A DNA stretch of 10,726 nucleotides from Balneolales bacterium (GCA_030830725.1 JAURMN010000083.1:1-10726); one strand, 5' to 3'; positions 1-7,494 are shown, numbered from the stretch's first letter. Numbers and translations are program-made. The notes: a model not told the origin generated them from the letters alone.

Positions 1-385
1 ATAATACCTGAAAGCACTCTGGAACAGCCGCTTGTTCAAGATTAGCCGGAAAAACAGGCAGATTTCGATCTTTGAAAATTTTCAATATATGGTCTCGAAC
101 TCGTTCATCAATACGCATTGTTGAGCAAAATAAGTTTGCGAGTACCTCCTTGGTCACATCATCATGTGTCGGTCCAAGTCCTCCAGTTAGAATGAGGATG
201 TTCCGGTGTTCCAACTCTTGCGTAATCGCCTCTTTCATGCTCTGAATATGATCCCCCACCACTCTCACAGACGCAATGTGAATTCCGGCCTGCGAAAGTG
301 CAGCACCGATTCGAGATGCATTGGTGTTTACCGTATCCCCTATGAGAAGCTCGTCACCCACAGAAAGAACTGAGGCTGAAATCAT
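1..385 (-). CDS. cinA: CinA-family protein, N-terminal part (cut by window edge)
   Basis: This is the first 128 codons of a gene read leftwards; the C-terminal part lies outside the window. Starting at ATG 385, the protein opens with ISASVLSVGDELLIGDTVNT and later has LILTGGLGPTHDDVT at about residues 69-83. These are the hallmark segments of the MoCF/molybdopterin-binding-like (COG1058) domain that forms the N-terminus of CinA. In known CinA proteins this domain is a nucleotide-cofactor pyrophosphatase (ADP-ribose, NAD-type substrates) and is usually followed by a PncC-type nicotinamide-nucleotide amidase domain. Whether that second domain is present cannot be seen here. The gene is divergent from pgsA, with 47 bp between start codons, so the two must share a very short control region. 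I found no convincing promoter there. Family assignment is secure; the exact biochemical role in this organism is inferred. Confidence 0.9.
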   Translation of the reverse strand, partial: MISASVLSVGDELLIGDTVNTNASRIGAALSQAGIHIASVRVVGDHIQSMKEAITQELEHRNILILTGGLGPTHDDVTKEVLANLFCSTMRIDERVRDHILKIFKDRNLPVFPANLEQAAVPECFQVL

Positions 386-432
386 GAAAACTTGCAATTG
401 ATTGTCATGGCAGAAAACAGGAATTTAAGCAG

Positions 433-1020
433 ATGCATTATCTGCCTAATATACTCAGTTTTTTAAGGATCCTCCTGGTACCGATTTTCCTTTGGCTCTA
501 TTTTCAGCCGGACATGTTGATCCGATTTCTTGGAATCCTGGTATTTATCCTCGCAGCGCTTACCGATCTACTTGATGGATATATTGCCCGTAAAAAAGGA
601 TTTCAAACACCATTTGGCGCCTTTCTGGACCCGCTTGCTGATAAAATCCTCACGTTTTCAGGGTTTTTCTGTCTTCCGTTTATAGATCCTGAACTCTATC
701 CATGGTGGGCTGTATGGACGATTGTAACACGTGACATCGTCATTACTCTCCTTCGAATTTATGCAAAAAAACAGAGGGTACCGATCTATACGCGAGCAAG
801 TGCCAAATGGAAAACGTTCACTCAGATGACGTTTCTTTATGTCGCCCTCATTTTGGGAGCAACGATTGATTCCGTTCACCCGCTTTTGATGTTCTCTGGG
901 GCCATTATGAGCTCATGGCTCATGTATTATGCCATGGTTACCGTCACCATCATCACGGTATACAGCGGGCTGGAATACCTCGTTGTAAATCGGGCGCTTT
1001 TCTACCGGAACCACACATGA
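433..1020 (+). CDS. pgsA: CDP-diacylglycerol-glycerol-3-phosphate 3-phosphatidyltransferase
   Basis: This 195-residue integral membrane enzyme would join CDP-diacylglycerol to glycerol-3-phosphate, giving phosphatidylglycerophosphate and CMP, the committed step to phosphatidylglycerol. The full CDP-alcohol phosphotransferase signature D-x2-D-G-x2-A-R-x8-G-x3-D-x3-D is intact: D45, D48, G49, A52, R53, G62, D66 and D70 are the metal- and CDP-binding residues. Hydrophobic segments at about 8-24, 30-46, 74-108, 130-147 and 163-185 fit the multi-pass fold, and the length is typical. The ATG at 433 is preceded by AGGAA (419-423, 9 nt away), one of the better Shine-Dalgarno matches in the window. 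The stop overlaps the pgpA start, and pgpA encodes the next pathway step, which supports PgsA over other CDP-alcohol transferases such as phosphatidylserine or cardiolipin synthases. Confidence 0.93.
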   Translation: MHYLPNILSFLRILLVPIFLWLYFQPDMLIRFLGILVFILAALTDLLDGYIARKKGFQTPFGAFLDPLADKILTFSGFFCLPFIDPELYPWWAVWTIVTRDIVITLLRIYAKKQRVPIYTRASAKWKTFTQMTFLYVALILGATIDSVHPLLMFSGAIMSSWLMYYAMVTVTIITVYSGLEYLVVNRALFYRNHT

Positions 1021-1553
1021 CTCCTACGAAAATAAACTTGAAAGTATGGATAGGAACGCTCGCAGGAATCGGCTTTTTCCCTAAAGCACCGGGAACAGTA
1101 GGAAGCTTTATTACCTTAATTTTATCTTATTCACTGTATTTGTGGATGCATCCCGAAATAGGTTCAGATCAAGATAGCACCTCATGGATAGGCCAACCGG
1201 AATTCTTTCAGGTTCTTTTTTTTACTTTTTTGACCCTTTTGAGTAGCCTGGGTGTTCTATGGTCCGCAGATGCCTGTGAACACAAATGGGGAAAAGATCC
1301 CTCCCCTGTAATTTTGGATGAAGCCGCGGGTCAACTACTTCTGTTGGTCGCAATTCCGTTGTCCGGTAAGCTTACTGAGGATTGGATTCTGCTACTTGGC
1401 GCATTTATTGGATTTAGATTTTTTGACATTGTTAAACCACTCGGAATTCGATCTTTACAACAACTTAATGGTGGATTTGGTATCTTAATCGACGATCTAG
1501 TCGCTGCCCTATATGCCATTTTCGTGATAGTTGGGCTGACATTTTTTATTTGA
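1017..1553 (+). CDS. pgpA: Phosphatidylglycerophosphatase A
   Basis: This 178-residue membrane phosphatase of the PgpA family would remove the phosphate from phosphatidylglycerophosphate to give phosphatidylglycerol. The conserved blocks are all present: GFFPKAPGTVGS (19-30), VILDEAAGQ (98-106, acidic pair D101/E102), FRFFDIVKPLGIR (133-145) and GGFGILIDDLVA (152-163, with D159/D160). The acidic clusters are the metal-binding residues in the family. Hydrophobic stretches at about 31-45, 66-83, 104-116, 124-137 and 161-177 indicate a multi-pass inner-membrane protein. The frame is open for 34 codons further upstream, but that part lies inside pgsA and is His-rich and family-unlike. The ATG at 1017 overlaps the pgsA stop as ATGA and puts the first conserved block at the usual distance. 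The overlap points to translational coupling of two sequential enzymes. Confidence 0.94.
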   Translation: MTPTKINLKVWIGTLAGIGFFPKAPGTVGSFITLILSYSLYLWMHPEIGSDQDSTSWIGQPEFFQVLFFTFLTLLSSLGVLWSADACEHKWGKDPSPVILDEAAGQLLLLVAIPLSGKLTEDWILLLGAFIGFRFFDIVKPLGIRSLQQLNGGFGILIDDLVAALYAIFVIVGLTFFI

Positions 1554-1563
1554 TCCCATTTCA

Positions 1564-2229
1564 ATGAGCCAAACAGAGACTTCTTATTATCATATTATCG
1601 ATCAGGCTTTAGCCCGTGAACTGGCCAGAGACCTGCTGTCAATCAAAGCTGTAATTTTGCGCCCTCATCACCCCATGACATGGGCCTCAGGCTGGAATTC
1701 ACCCATCTACTGCGACAATCGTCTCACACTGCGATATCCGGCAATCCGCGAAAAAATCAGAGCCGGATTCCACCATGTGATCGAAACACACTTTTCAACG
1801 ACAGATGTAATAACCGGAACTGCAACAGCCGGAATTCCTCACGCAGCTTGGGTCGCACAATCGATGAATAAACCGATGGCGTATGTTCGATCACAGGCAA
1901 AAGCTCACGGACTGGGGAATCAGATTGAAGGAGGTATTGAAAAAGGGGAAAAAACGATCATTATCGAGGACCTGGTCTCCACAGGGGGTTCAGCCTTATC
2001 CGTAATTGAAGCTGTGGAATTTGTAGGGGTAGACGTACTGGGAATTGCCTCTATTTTTACATATGGTTTCAGTCAGGCGGATGACCTTTTTCGTTCTAAA
2101 GGCCTTCCTTTTTACACGCTTACGGATTATCAGACACTGATTGAGGTCGCAAGAGAAATGCGGTTTGTATCTAATGAAGAGCTCAACACTCTCAACGATT
2201 GGAGATCACATCCTGATCAGTGGCCCTAA
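1564..2229 (+). CDS. pyrE: Orotate phosphoribosyltransferase
   Basis: This 221-residue cytosolic enzyme transfers the phosphoribosyl group from PRPP to orotate, making OMP in de novo pyrimidine synthesis. The PRPP-binding motif IIIEDLVSTGGSA lies at 132-144. The flexible catalytic loop region is YVRSQAKAHGLGNQIEG (107-123), with K113 and H115 as the expected conserved residues. SGWNSPIYCDNR (42-53) matches the orotate-side segment, where families usually have S-G-x-x-S-P-x-Y-x-D. Length is typical for bacterial PyrE without a fused PyrF. The gene starts 10 bp after pgpA and is probably in the same transcript, though lipid and nucleotide genes have no direct functional link. No Shine-Dalgarno is visible. 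Only 28 bp separate its stop from the convergent pabB stop, and no hairpin terminator is visible there. Confidence 0.95.
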   Translation: MSQTETSYYHIIDQALARELARDLLSIKAVILRPHHPMTWASGWNSPIYCDNRLTLRYPAIREKIRAGFHHVIETHFSTTDVITGTATAGIPHAAWVAQSMNKPMAYVRSQAKAHGLGNQIEGGIEKGEKTIIIEDLVSTGGSALSVIEAVEFVGVDVLGIASIFTYGFSQADDLFRSKGLPFYTLTDYQTLIEVAREMRFVSNEELNTLNDWRSHPDQWP

Positions 2230-2257
2230 TCAACCTGAGCCATCTCCCCTCAAATTC

Positions 2258-3652
2258 CTACCGAGAAAGCACTTCTGTTTTGAGTAAAATTTCCTTCCAT
2301 TCCTGAAGTGGGTCGGCATCGGACGTAATCGCACTGCCTGCCGGATAGATGAAAGTACCGTCTTCTTGGCAAAAAGCCGTTCGAATGACCACGCTGAAGT
2401 CAAAATCATGATCAGGTGAAAAGTAGCCGATGGCCCCACTATAGACCCCTCTTCGATACGACTCCAGACGCTCAATGTCTCGAAGCGCTGTGATTTTTGG
2501 GGCTCCTGTCATAGATCCCATGGGAAAACAAGATGCGATGACTTCTTCAGGAGATACCGAGGTCTTTAATTGACCGTTTACCGTAGAAATCATCTGATGA
2601 ACCGTTGGATAGGAGTTAATCTCAAAAAGAGGATTAACCTTTACGGTTCCTGCACGGCAGACTCTGGAAAAGTCATTACGCACCAGGTCTACAATCATTA
2701 GATTTTCAGCGCGTTCCTTTTCGGATTCCTGAAGTCGTTTTTTATTTAGACTATCATTCTTCGGATCATGAGCTCTTGCAGCAGTTCCCTTCATAGGAGA
2801 CGAATATAGTTGATCCCCCATTTTACATAAAAAACGCTCAGGTGAGGCAGAACAAATCTGAATTTTTCCGGTATTCACATACGCCGAAAAAGGCTGTGAC
2901 CCTTCATAAGAAATCTTTCGGTATAACTGCATTGGATCTCCTTCAAATACCCCTGAAAAAAGAACGGAGAGATTGATTTCGTAATAGTCTCCATCGTGAA
3001 TTTTTTTCTTGGCAGAGTCTACCATATTCACGTATTCCGCTTCCGTAATGGATGGATTACGTTCAAGGATTCGAGTGGATAGAGACCCCTTAGAGTTTAT
3101 TTGGGGATTCTGTTCCGCTTCCTCTTCAATCTGGATCACTTTGCGAGGAGAACCAATCCAAAGTTCGGGTAGAGGAAGTGGGTCAGGGTTTTCAGAAACC
3201 AGATTCTCTCTGTAATTCTTCAACTCATAGGAAAGATAACCTGCATGATATCCAGGTGTTGATCTTCGAAAAAGTTCGAGGGCTTTCCAGGGATCTGAGC
3301 ACCGTTCAATTTCATCTATGATTTCTTTATGTATCCAATGTGAAGAATCCGAGTACGAATCAGAATCTTCTTGGTAGATAGCGGATGTGGGACTCCCATC
3401 CTCTACATACACGCGTGCCACTCCATTATGAAACTCTAACCACGCAGAGAAACCCAAAAATAAGATTTTCGAGCATGGTGATTTACTTTCAGACTGATTA
3501 TGCTCTTGTATTTGCCCGTGTTTTGGAATATTTCCCCACTCTTGCCCGTCAAGAAAGATGGCAGGGATTGATTTTTGATCCACTAAATGACGTGATAATA
3601 GATCAAGAGCTTCCTTTCTGGAAGAGATGGATCGAATGAGTTGTCTGCTCAT
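2258..3652 (-). CDS. pabB: Aminodeoxychorismate synthase component I (PabB)
   Basis: This 464-residue chorismate-utilising enzyme would convert chorismate and ammonia to 4-amino-4-deoxychorismate for p-aminobenzoate and folate synthesis. The C-terminal two thirds (about 200-460) is the chorismate-binding domain: GDYYEINLS (221-229), SPERF (270-274), PMKGTAAR (286-293), LVRNDFSRV (323-331), PMGSMTGAPK (377-386), GVYSGAIGYFS (402-412) and a final SDADPLQEW segment (444-452). K288 in the PMKGT motif is the decisive residue: PabB enzymes carry Lys there, whereas anthranilate synthase TrpE has Ala. The N-terminal 200 residues are divergent, with an acidic/serine-rich stretch at about 94-106. No glutamine amidotransferase domain is fused and no pabA lies in the window, so ammonia must come from a partner elsewhere. 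It follows pabC by 12 bp; AAGG upstream of ATG 3652 is a modest ribosome-binding match. Confidence 0.93.
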   Translation of the reverse strand: MSRQLIRSISSRKEALDLLSRHLVDQKSIPAIFLDGQEWGNIPKHGQIQEHNQSESKSPCSKILFLGFSAWLEFHNGVARVYVEDGSPTSAIYQEDSDSYSDSSHWIHKEIIDEIERCSDPWKALELFRRSTPGYHAGYLSYELKNYRENLVSENPDPLPLPELWIGSPRKVIQIEEEAEQNPQINSKGSLSTRILERNPSITEAEYVNMVDSAKKKIHDGDYYEINLSVLFSGVFEGDPMQLYRKISYEGSQPFSAYVNTGKIQICSASPERFLCKMGDQLYSSPMKGTAARAHDPKNDSLNKKRLQESEKERAENLMIVDLVRNDFSRVCRAGTVKVNPLFEINSYPTVHQMISTVNGQLKTSVSPEEVIASCFPMGSMTGAPKITALRDIERLESYRRGVYSGAIGYFSPDHDFDFSVVIRTAFCQEDGTFIYPAGSAITSDADPLQEWKEILLKTEVLSR

Positions 3653-3664
3653 AGAGTGCCTTAA

Positions 3665-4483
3665 CTACTCATTATTCTTTACTAATGAAAGGTCGACATC
3701 TGTCCAAGCCTTGAATAACTCTTCAAGTCTTTTCGAAATATAGGGTGCTTCGGAAATTTGTCTTTCATCCACGTGTGTAACAATCATCGGACCTCGAACA
3801 GCATTTACTACCCAAAGTCCTTCTAAGCCCAAAATCGAATGAAAAGGCATGGGTATTCTTCGAAATGAAATACTCTGTAGGGTAAAATAATTCTGTAATT
3901 TTTTTAAAAATATTCCTTCAATTCCCATTTTGCTGTGATCTGGAAGAAGAAACTCACCGTTTTGAAAACCAATCACGTTTCCAATGGTTGTTTCGATGAT
4001 AAACCCGTCAGAGGTACAAAGTAATGCGTCATCAGCTCCTGTTTTTTTTGCCTCCAAAAACCAGGTCGAATAGCGGTAACGTTGTGTTGTCTTCAATTCA
4101 CCAGGATATGAATTAAATCCCGAAGGTGCGGGTACGGAAATTAATTTGGTTCGACTCCTATCCGATAGAACCTCACACTGTACTGAAATTCGAGGTTCAG
4201 CCTCACCTGTTGGCTCAAGAATGATTCTCACTTTCAACTTACTCGTTGATTGTGATTCTTGGATAAAGCCAAGCAGATATTTGCGTGCCTCATCCAGAGT
4301 CTGAAATGGATCAGGAAGGGTTATTGCCAACCGTTGAGCGCCTATTTGGAGTCTTCTGAGATGATCGCTCAACAAAGGAAAGTCCGCGTTAACGTACAAA
4401 ACAGACTCCAATAATCCTGTAGATTCACCAAAATTTGATGAAAACCCGTCAGATTCTAAAGATGTAATAGGATTGTAATCCAT
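3665..4483 (-). CDS. pabC: PLP-dependent aminotransferase class IV, probably aminodeoxychorismate lyase
   Basis: This 272-residue protein has the fold-type IV PLP enzyme pattern. LLESVLYVNADFPLLSDHLRRL (about 24-45) is the usual opening with the conserved H-x2-R-L. The candidate catalytic lysine is K131 in ELKTTQRYR, followed by EAKKTGADDALLCTSDG (144-160). IIETTIGNV (162-170) carries the glutamate (E164) expected to contact the PLP pyridine nitrogen. The superfamily also contains branched-chain and D-amino-acid aminotransferases, and sequence alone separates these poorly. I favour 4-amino-4-deoxychorismate lyase because pabB follows after only 12 bp in the same orientation, so the pair would carry chorismate to p-aminobenzoate given a PabA partner. 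The usual S-x-S-N segment after the glutamate is T-I-G-N here, so the substrate assignment stays tentative. ATG 4483 is the natural start; a candidate promoter lies just upstream. Confidence 0.78.
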   Translation of the reverse strand: MDYNPITSLESDGFSSNFGESTGLLESVLYVNADFPLLSDHLRRLQIGAQRLAITLPDPFQTLDEARKYLLGFIQESQSTSKLKVRIILEPTGEAEPRISVQCEVLSDRSRTKLISVPAPSGFNSYPGELKTTQRYRYSTWFLEAKKTGADDALLCTSDGFIIETTIGNVIGFQNGEFLLPDHSKMGIEGIFLKKLQNYFTLQSISFRRIPMPFHSILGLEGLWVVNAVRGPMIVTHVDERQISEAPYISKRLEELFKAWTDVDLSLVKNNE

Positions 4484-4506
4484 CTCAATTCAGCCATTAT
4501 GTAAGC

Positions 4507-4535
4507 ATTATAAATACCCTTCTTTGGACTCCAAA
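4507..4535 (-). promoter_or_regulatory. Candidate pabC-pabB promoter with overlapping palindrome
   Basis: On the minus strand a perfect TATAAT (4512-4507) lies 24 bases upstream of the pabC ATG. A TTTG (4535-4532) lies 19 bases further up, close to the TTTG element and spacing described for Bacteroidota promoters. The TTTG is the first arm of a perfect 13-bp palindrome, TTTGGA-G-TCCAAA on this strand (4523-4535). A protein bound there would cover the upstream promoter element. The leader would be only about 15-20 nt. The motifs are seen directly; promoter and operator functions are inferred. Confidence 0.4.
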
Positions 4536-4670
4536 TCACCCTTTTTAAGCAGAAGGAATGGATAAGATATTGAGGGAACGGAAAACTTGCCTGAATAATC
4601 TCATTTATGGGATATTCATCTTAAAAACCATTCAAATGAATAGAAAACCTCACTCATTTTTGTTATTTTT

Positions 4671-4697
4671 GTCAGTTCGTTATGTCAGTTTGACATA
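4671..4697 (+). promoter_or_regulatory. Perfect palindrome with overlapping -35-like box upstream of miaB
   Basis: TATGTCA-GTT-TGACATA (4681-4697) is a perfect inverted repeat with 7-bp arms and a 3-bp centre. The half GTCAGTT is also repeated directly at 4671-4677 and 4684-4690, 13 bp apart. The right arm contains TTGACA (4690-4695), identical to the classical -35 hexamer, and TTTG (4689-4692) as in Bacteroidota. The best -10 downstream (TATCCG, 4711-4716) is poor and only 15 bp away, so the promoter itself is uncertain. The arrangement looks like a dimeric-repressor operator over the control region of the miaB operon. No regulator can be named from the site. Confidence 0.45.
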
Positions 4698-4764
4698 GTT
4701 GTAAGAGCAGTATCCGTTTCAATCTTGACCTTAATTGAAAAAAATCACGAGTATAACTAAGCAG

Positions 4765-6138
4765 ATGACCGAGCATAAAACACGCTTCTATATCGAAACC
4801 TACGGGTGCCAAATGAACTTTGCCGACTCCGAAATTGTGAATTCGATTCTGATCGAATCTGGGATGGAGGCTGTTCAAACCGCAGAACAGGCCGATGTGG
4901 TACTGCTTAATACCTGCGCCATTCGGGATAACGCTGAGAGCAAGGTGTGGAATCGCCTAAAAGAGCTTCGTGGTCTTAAAAAAACGAATAAAGCGATGAC
5001 GGTAGGTGTGCTCGGTTGTATGGCGGAACGGATTAAAGAAAAAGTGATCGAACGAGAACACCTTGTGGATCTGGTTGTAGGCCCGGATGCCTATCGTGAC
5101 CTGCCTAATCTTCTGGAACAGATTGAAGATGGTCGAAAAGCCGTAAATGTATTGCTCTCCCTGGAGGAAACCTACGCCGATATTACTCCAGTCAGAACCA
5201 GTGGAAACGGGGTTACAGCGTTTGTTTCTATTATGAGAGGCTGTGATAACATGTGTTCTTTTTGCGTAGTCCCCTTTACCAGAGGACGTGAAAGAAGCCG
5301 TCCGGTGGAAAGCATCCTCGGTGAATTAAAACAATTAAGCGATGAAGGGTATAAAGAAGTAACCCTGTTGGGACAAAATGTAAACTCGTACAAATTTGGC
5401 GAAACGGATTTTACCCGACTAATGGATTTTGCGAGTCAGGTGAATCCGGAAATGAGAATTCGCTTCACCTCGCCTCACCCCAAAGACTTTCCAACTCCCC
5501 TGCTCCATTTAATCGCAGAACGCCCTAATCTTTGCAATTTTATCCACATTCCGGCTCAAGCTGGAAGTACGACCATGTTAGAACGAATGCGTCGTCCGTA
5601 CACTCGCGAACAATATTTGAATCTCATCAGTGAGATGAAATCGATCATCCCTGGCTTAGCATTATCAACTGATATTATCGCCGGATTCTGTGGGGAAACA
5701 GAGCAAGAGCATGAGGATACCATGAGCCTGATGCGCGAGGTCGAATTCGAATTGGCCTATATGTTTGCTTACTCAGAACGCGAACGTACTCTAGCTCATA
5801 GAAAAATGGAAGATGATGTACCAGAACAAGTTAAAAAGTCTCGTTTAACTCAAATTATTGATCAGCAAATGGCCATTCAACTCGAGAACAATCTCAAAGA
5901 AATCGGGGCGACTCACATCGTATTAAATGAGAGTGATAGCAAACGATCCACCGAGCAATTAAGCGGGAGAACCGATACGAATAAAATGGTTGTATTTGAT
6001 AAGCAGGAGTACCGCCCAGGGGATTACGTGAGTGTAGAAATCACGGATGCGACTTCGGCCACACTTATCGGTAAACCGATCAAAAAAACTTCGCTTACTG
6101 AATTTTTTTCTCAGGAAATCAACATACAAAACCGCTGA
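4765..6138 (+). CDS. miaB: tRNA-2-methylthio-N6-dimethylallyladenosine synthase MiaB
   Basis: This radical-SAM methylthiotransferase adds the 2-methylthio group to i6A37 of tRNAs reading UNN codons. With the ATG at 4765 it is 457 residues, typical for MiaB. The N-terminal UPF0004 domain carries the three auxiliary-cluster cysteines: C15 ([13 protein letters not shown]), C51 ([12 protein letters not shown]) and C85 ([10 protein letters not shown]). The radical-SAM motif C-x3-C-x2-C is C160, C164 and C167 in [28 protein letters not shown] and HIPAQAGST follow, and a C-terminal TRAM RNA-binding domain spans about 372-440 with SGRTDTNK. The pattern is MiaB rather than MtaB or RimO. The frame extends to a TTG at 4735 (10 more residues, none conserved); I prefer the ATG, although neither start has a clear Shine-Dalgarno. 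The next gene starts 4 bp after its stop. Confidence 0.95.
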   Translation: MTEHKTRFYIETYGCQMNFADSEIVNSILIESGMEAVQTAEQADVVLLNTCAIRDNAESKVWNRLKELRGLKKTNKAMTVGVLGCMAERIKEKVIEREHLVDLVVGPDAYRDLPNLLEQIEDGRKAVNVLLSLEETYADITPVRTSGNGVTAFVSIMRGCDNMCSFCVVPFTRGRERSRPVESILGELKQLSDEGYKEVTLLGQNVNSYKFGETDFTRLMDFASQVNPEMRIRFTSPHPKDFPTPLLHLIAERPNLCNFIHIPAQAGSTTMLERMRRPYTREQYLNLISEMKSIIPGLALSTDIIAGFCGETEQEHEDTMSLMREVEFELAYMFAYSERERTLAHRKMEDDVPEQVKKSRLTQIIDQQMAIQLENNLKEIGATHIVLNESDSKRSTEQLSGRTDTNKMVVFDKQEYRPGDYVSVEITDATSATLIGKPIKKTSLTEFFSQEINIQNR

Positions 6139-6142
6139 TATC

Positions 6143-7468
6143 ATGGACAGAGAAGTCTTTCAGCAACAATTTGGGCTATTAGGTGAATCGGAAGCCATTC
6201 GACAGGTGGTCACAAAGGTTATGCAGGTGGCCAATACCGATATCACGGTATTATTGCAGGGTGAAAGTGGTGTCGGAAAGGATGTAACAGCCAGGGCGAT
6301 ACATTCCCTGAGTCCTCGCAAAAAAAAGGAATTGGTTATCGTAAATTGCGGTGCCATTCCCGAAGGAATTATCGAAAGCGAGCTATTTGGCCACGAAAAA
6401 GGAGCTTTTACTGGGGCTCATGAAGCACGCCAGGGATATTTTGAAAAGGCAGACGGTGGGACGATTTTTCTTGATGAAATTGGAGATACCCCAAAAAATG
6501 TACAGGTCAAACTTTTAAGAGTTCTTGAGAGTGGTGAGTTTTCCAGAGTTGGGTCCAGCTCCCTGAGTAAAACCGATGTCCGAGTCATTGCCGCCACAAA
6601 TCGGGATATGTGGCAAATGGTAAAGGAGGGTACCTTTCGTGAGGATCTTTATTACAGACTAGATACTGTAAAAATTCAATTGCCACCTCTTCGGGAAAGG
6701 CAAAGGGATATCCTACCTCTTTTTCGAAAATTTGCCGGCGAATATGCTACTCGTTATGACTCTGTCTTTAAAGGATTAACCGAAGATGCAACCGAGTTAT
6801 TGACTTCCTATCGCTGGCCAGGAAATATACGCGAACTTCGAAATGTGGCAGAGCAATTGGTGGTTTTGGAGAAAAGTCAGATAGTTGACAAAGAAAAACT
6901 CCAGAAATATCTCAAAGGCCGTCAACAAATGGGTTCTACAGATCATTTACCCATCCTCTCGGCGGAATTTGGATCTGGAAAAGAATCGTCGGAAACGGGC
7001 AGCATCGACTCACGTTTGATCTATCGGGCACTACTTGAAATGAAGTCAGAGCTTTCAGATTTAAAGCGTTTAATGGGGAATATGTTTTATTCTACAGTTC
7101 AACCTTCATCCGTAAGAGCGCTTCCACCCGGAATTCCCCAGGAAATTGACCCGAATGACATTACTTCTCATCTAAGCAATCGCGTTCACGGGAATTCGGA
7201 TGATGGGGCAATTCTTCAAGGGAAAACTGGTTCAGGACACTTCACCGCATCTCCATCCCCTCTTTACACGGATGAACCCATTGAGGAACCTGATGAGGTT
7301 CAGGGATTCTTTGCCCAAGAAGATCTCCCTTCCATCGAAGAGGCAGAACGTTTTCTCATTGAACAGGCCCTGGAGAAATATGACGGAAACCGACGTAAAG
7401 CTTCAGAAGTTCTGGGGATCAGTGAGAGAACGTTATATCGAAAACTCGATCAGTTTGGGCTGATTTAA
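6143..7468 (+). CDS. Sigma-54-dependent transcriptional activator without sensory domain
   Basis: This 441-residue bacterial enhancer-binding protein activates RNA polymerase carrying sigma-54. The AAA+ domain begins almost at the N-terminus (about 10-240), so there is no receiver, PAS or GAF domain. It has Walker A GESGVGKD (40-47; Asp where Glu is usual), the sigma-54-contacting GAFTGA loop (87-92), Walker B GTIFLDEIG (106-114), the sensor region AATNRD (150-155), the REDLYYRL segment with arginine fingers (166-173) and RWPGNIRELRN (224-234). A roughly 135-residue linker (260-395) is polar, contains a short coiled-coil-like segment (297-312) and ends acidic. A Fis-type helix-turn-helix closes the protein (about 397-438, KASEVLGISERTLYRKL). 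The frame opens 32 codons earlier inside miaB, but ATG 6143, 4 bp past the miaB stop, gives the family-like start. Target genes are unknown; lptE directly downstream suggests an envelope link. Confidence 0.93.
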   Translation: MDREVFQQQFGLLGESEAIRQVVTKVMQVANTDITVLLQGESGVGKDVTARAIHSLSPRKKKELVIVNCGAIPEGIIESELFGHEKGAFTGAHEARQGYFEKADGGTIFLDEIGDTPKNVQVKLLRVLESGEFSRVGSSSLSKTDVRVIAATNRDMWQMVKEGTFREDLYYRLDTVKIQLPPLRERQRDILPLFRKFAGEYATRYDSVFKGLTEDATELLTSYRWPGNIRELRNVAEQLVVLEKSQIVDKEKLQKYLKGRQQMGSTDHLPILSAEFGSGKESSETGSIDSRLIYRALLEMKSELSDLKRLMGNMFYSTVQPSSVRALPPGIPQEIDPNDITSHLSNRVHGNSDDGAILQGKTGSGHFTASPSPLYTDEPIEEPDEVQGFFAQEDLPSIEEAERFLIEQALEKYDGNRRKASEVLGISERTLYRKLDQFGLI

Positions 7469-7494
7469 CAGAAACAATTTCTATCTCTCACGTT

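Noticed and set aside
386..432. Promoters for the divergent cinA and pgsA genes.
   Set aside because: A TTGCAA is present at 392-397, but no matching -10 or TAnnTTTG element is found at a workable distance on either strand.
915..1016. 34-codon N-terminal extension of PgpA containing a His run.
   Set aside because: It lies within pgsA in another frame, and the PgpA family starts near the ATG at 1017, which overlaps the pgsA stop.
2230..2257. Possible bidirectional terminator between pyrE and pabB.
   Set aside because: I see no stable inverted repeat or T-run in the 28 bp.
4630..4641. Short palindrome ATTCA-AA-TGAAT in the pabC-miaB intergenic region.
   Set aside because: It is short, AT-rich and not near a promoter element; chance occurrence is likely.
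4558..4698. A 46-codon open frame in the miaB leader, beginning ATG right after AGAAGGA and ending inside the palindrome.
   Set aside because: The ribosome-binding match has no spacing to the ATG, the protein shows no recognisable pattern, and short open frames of this size occur by chance.
4735..4764. TTG start adding 10 residues to MiaB.
   Set aside because: The extra residues are not family-conserved, the codon is weak, and the ATG at 4765 gives a normal MiaB N-terminus. It cannot be excluded.
6047..6142. 32-codon N-terminal extension of the sigma-54 activator overlapping miaB.
   Set aside because: It encodes part of the miaB C-terminus in another frame; ATG 6143 fits spacing and family start.
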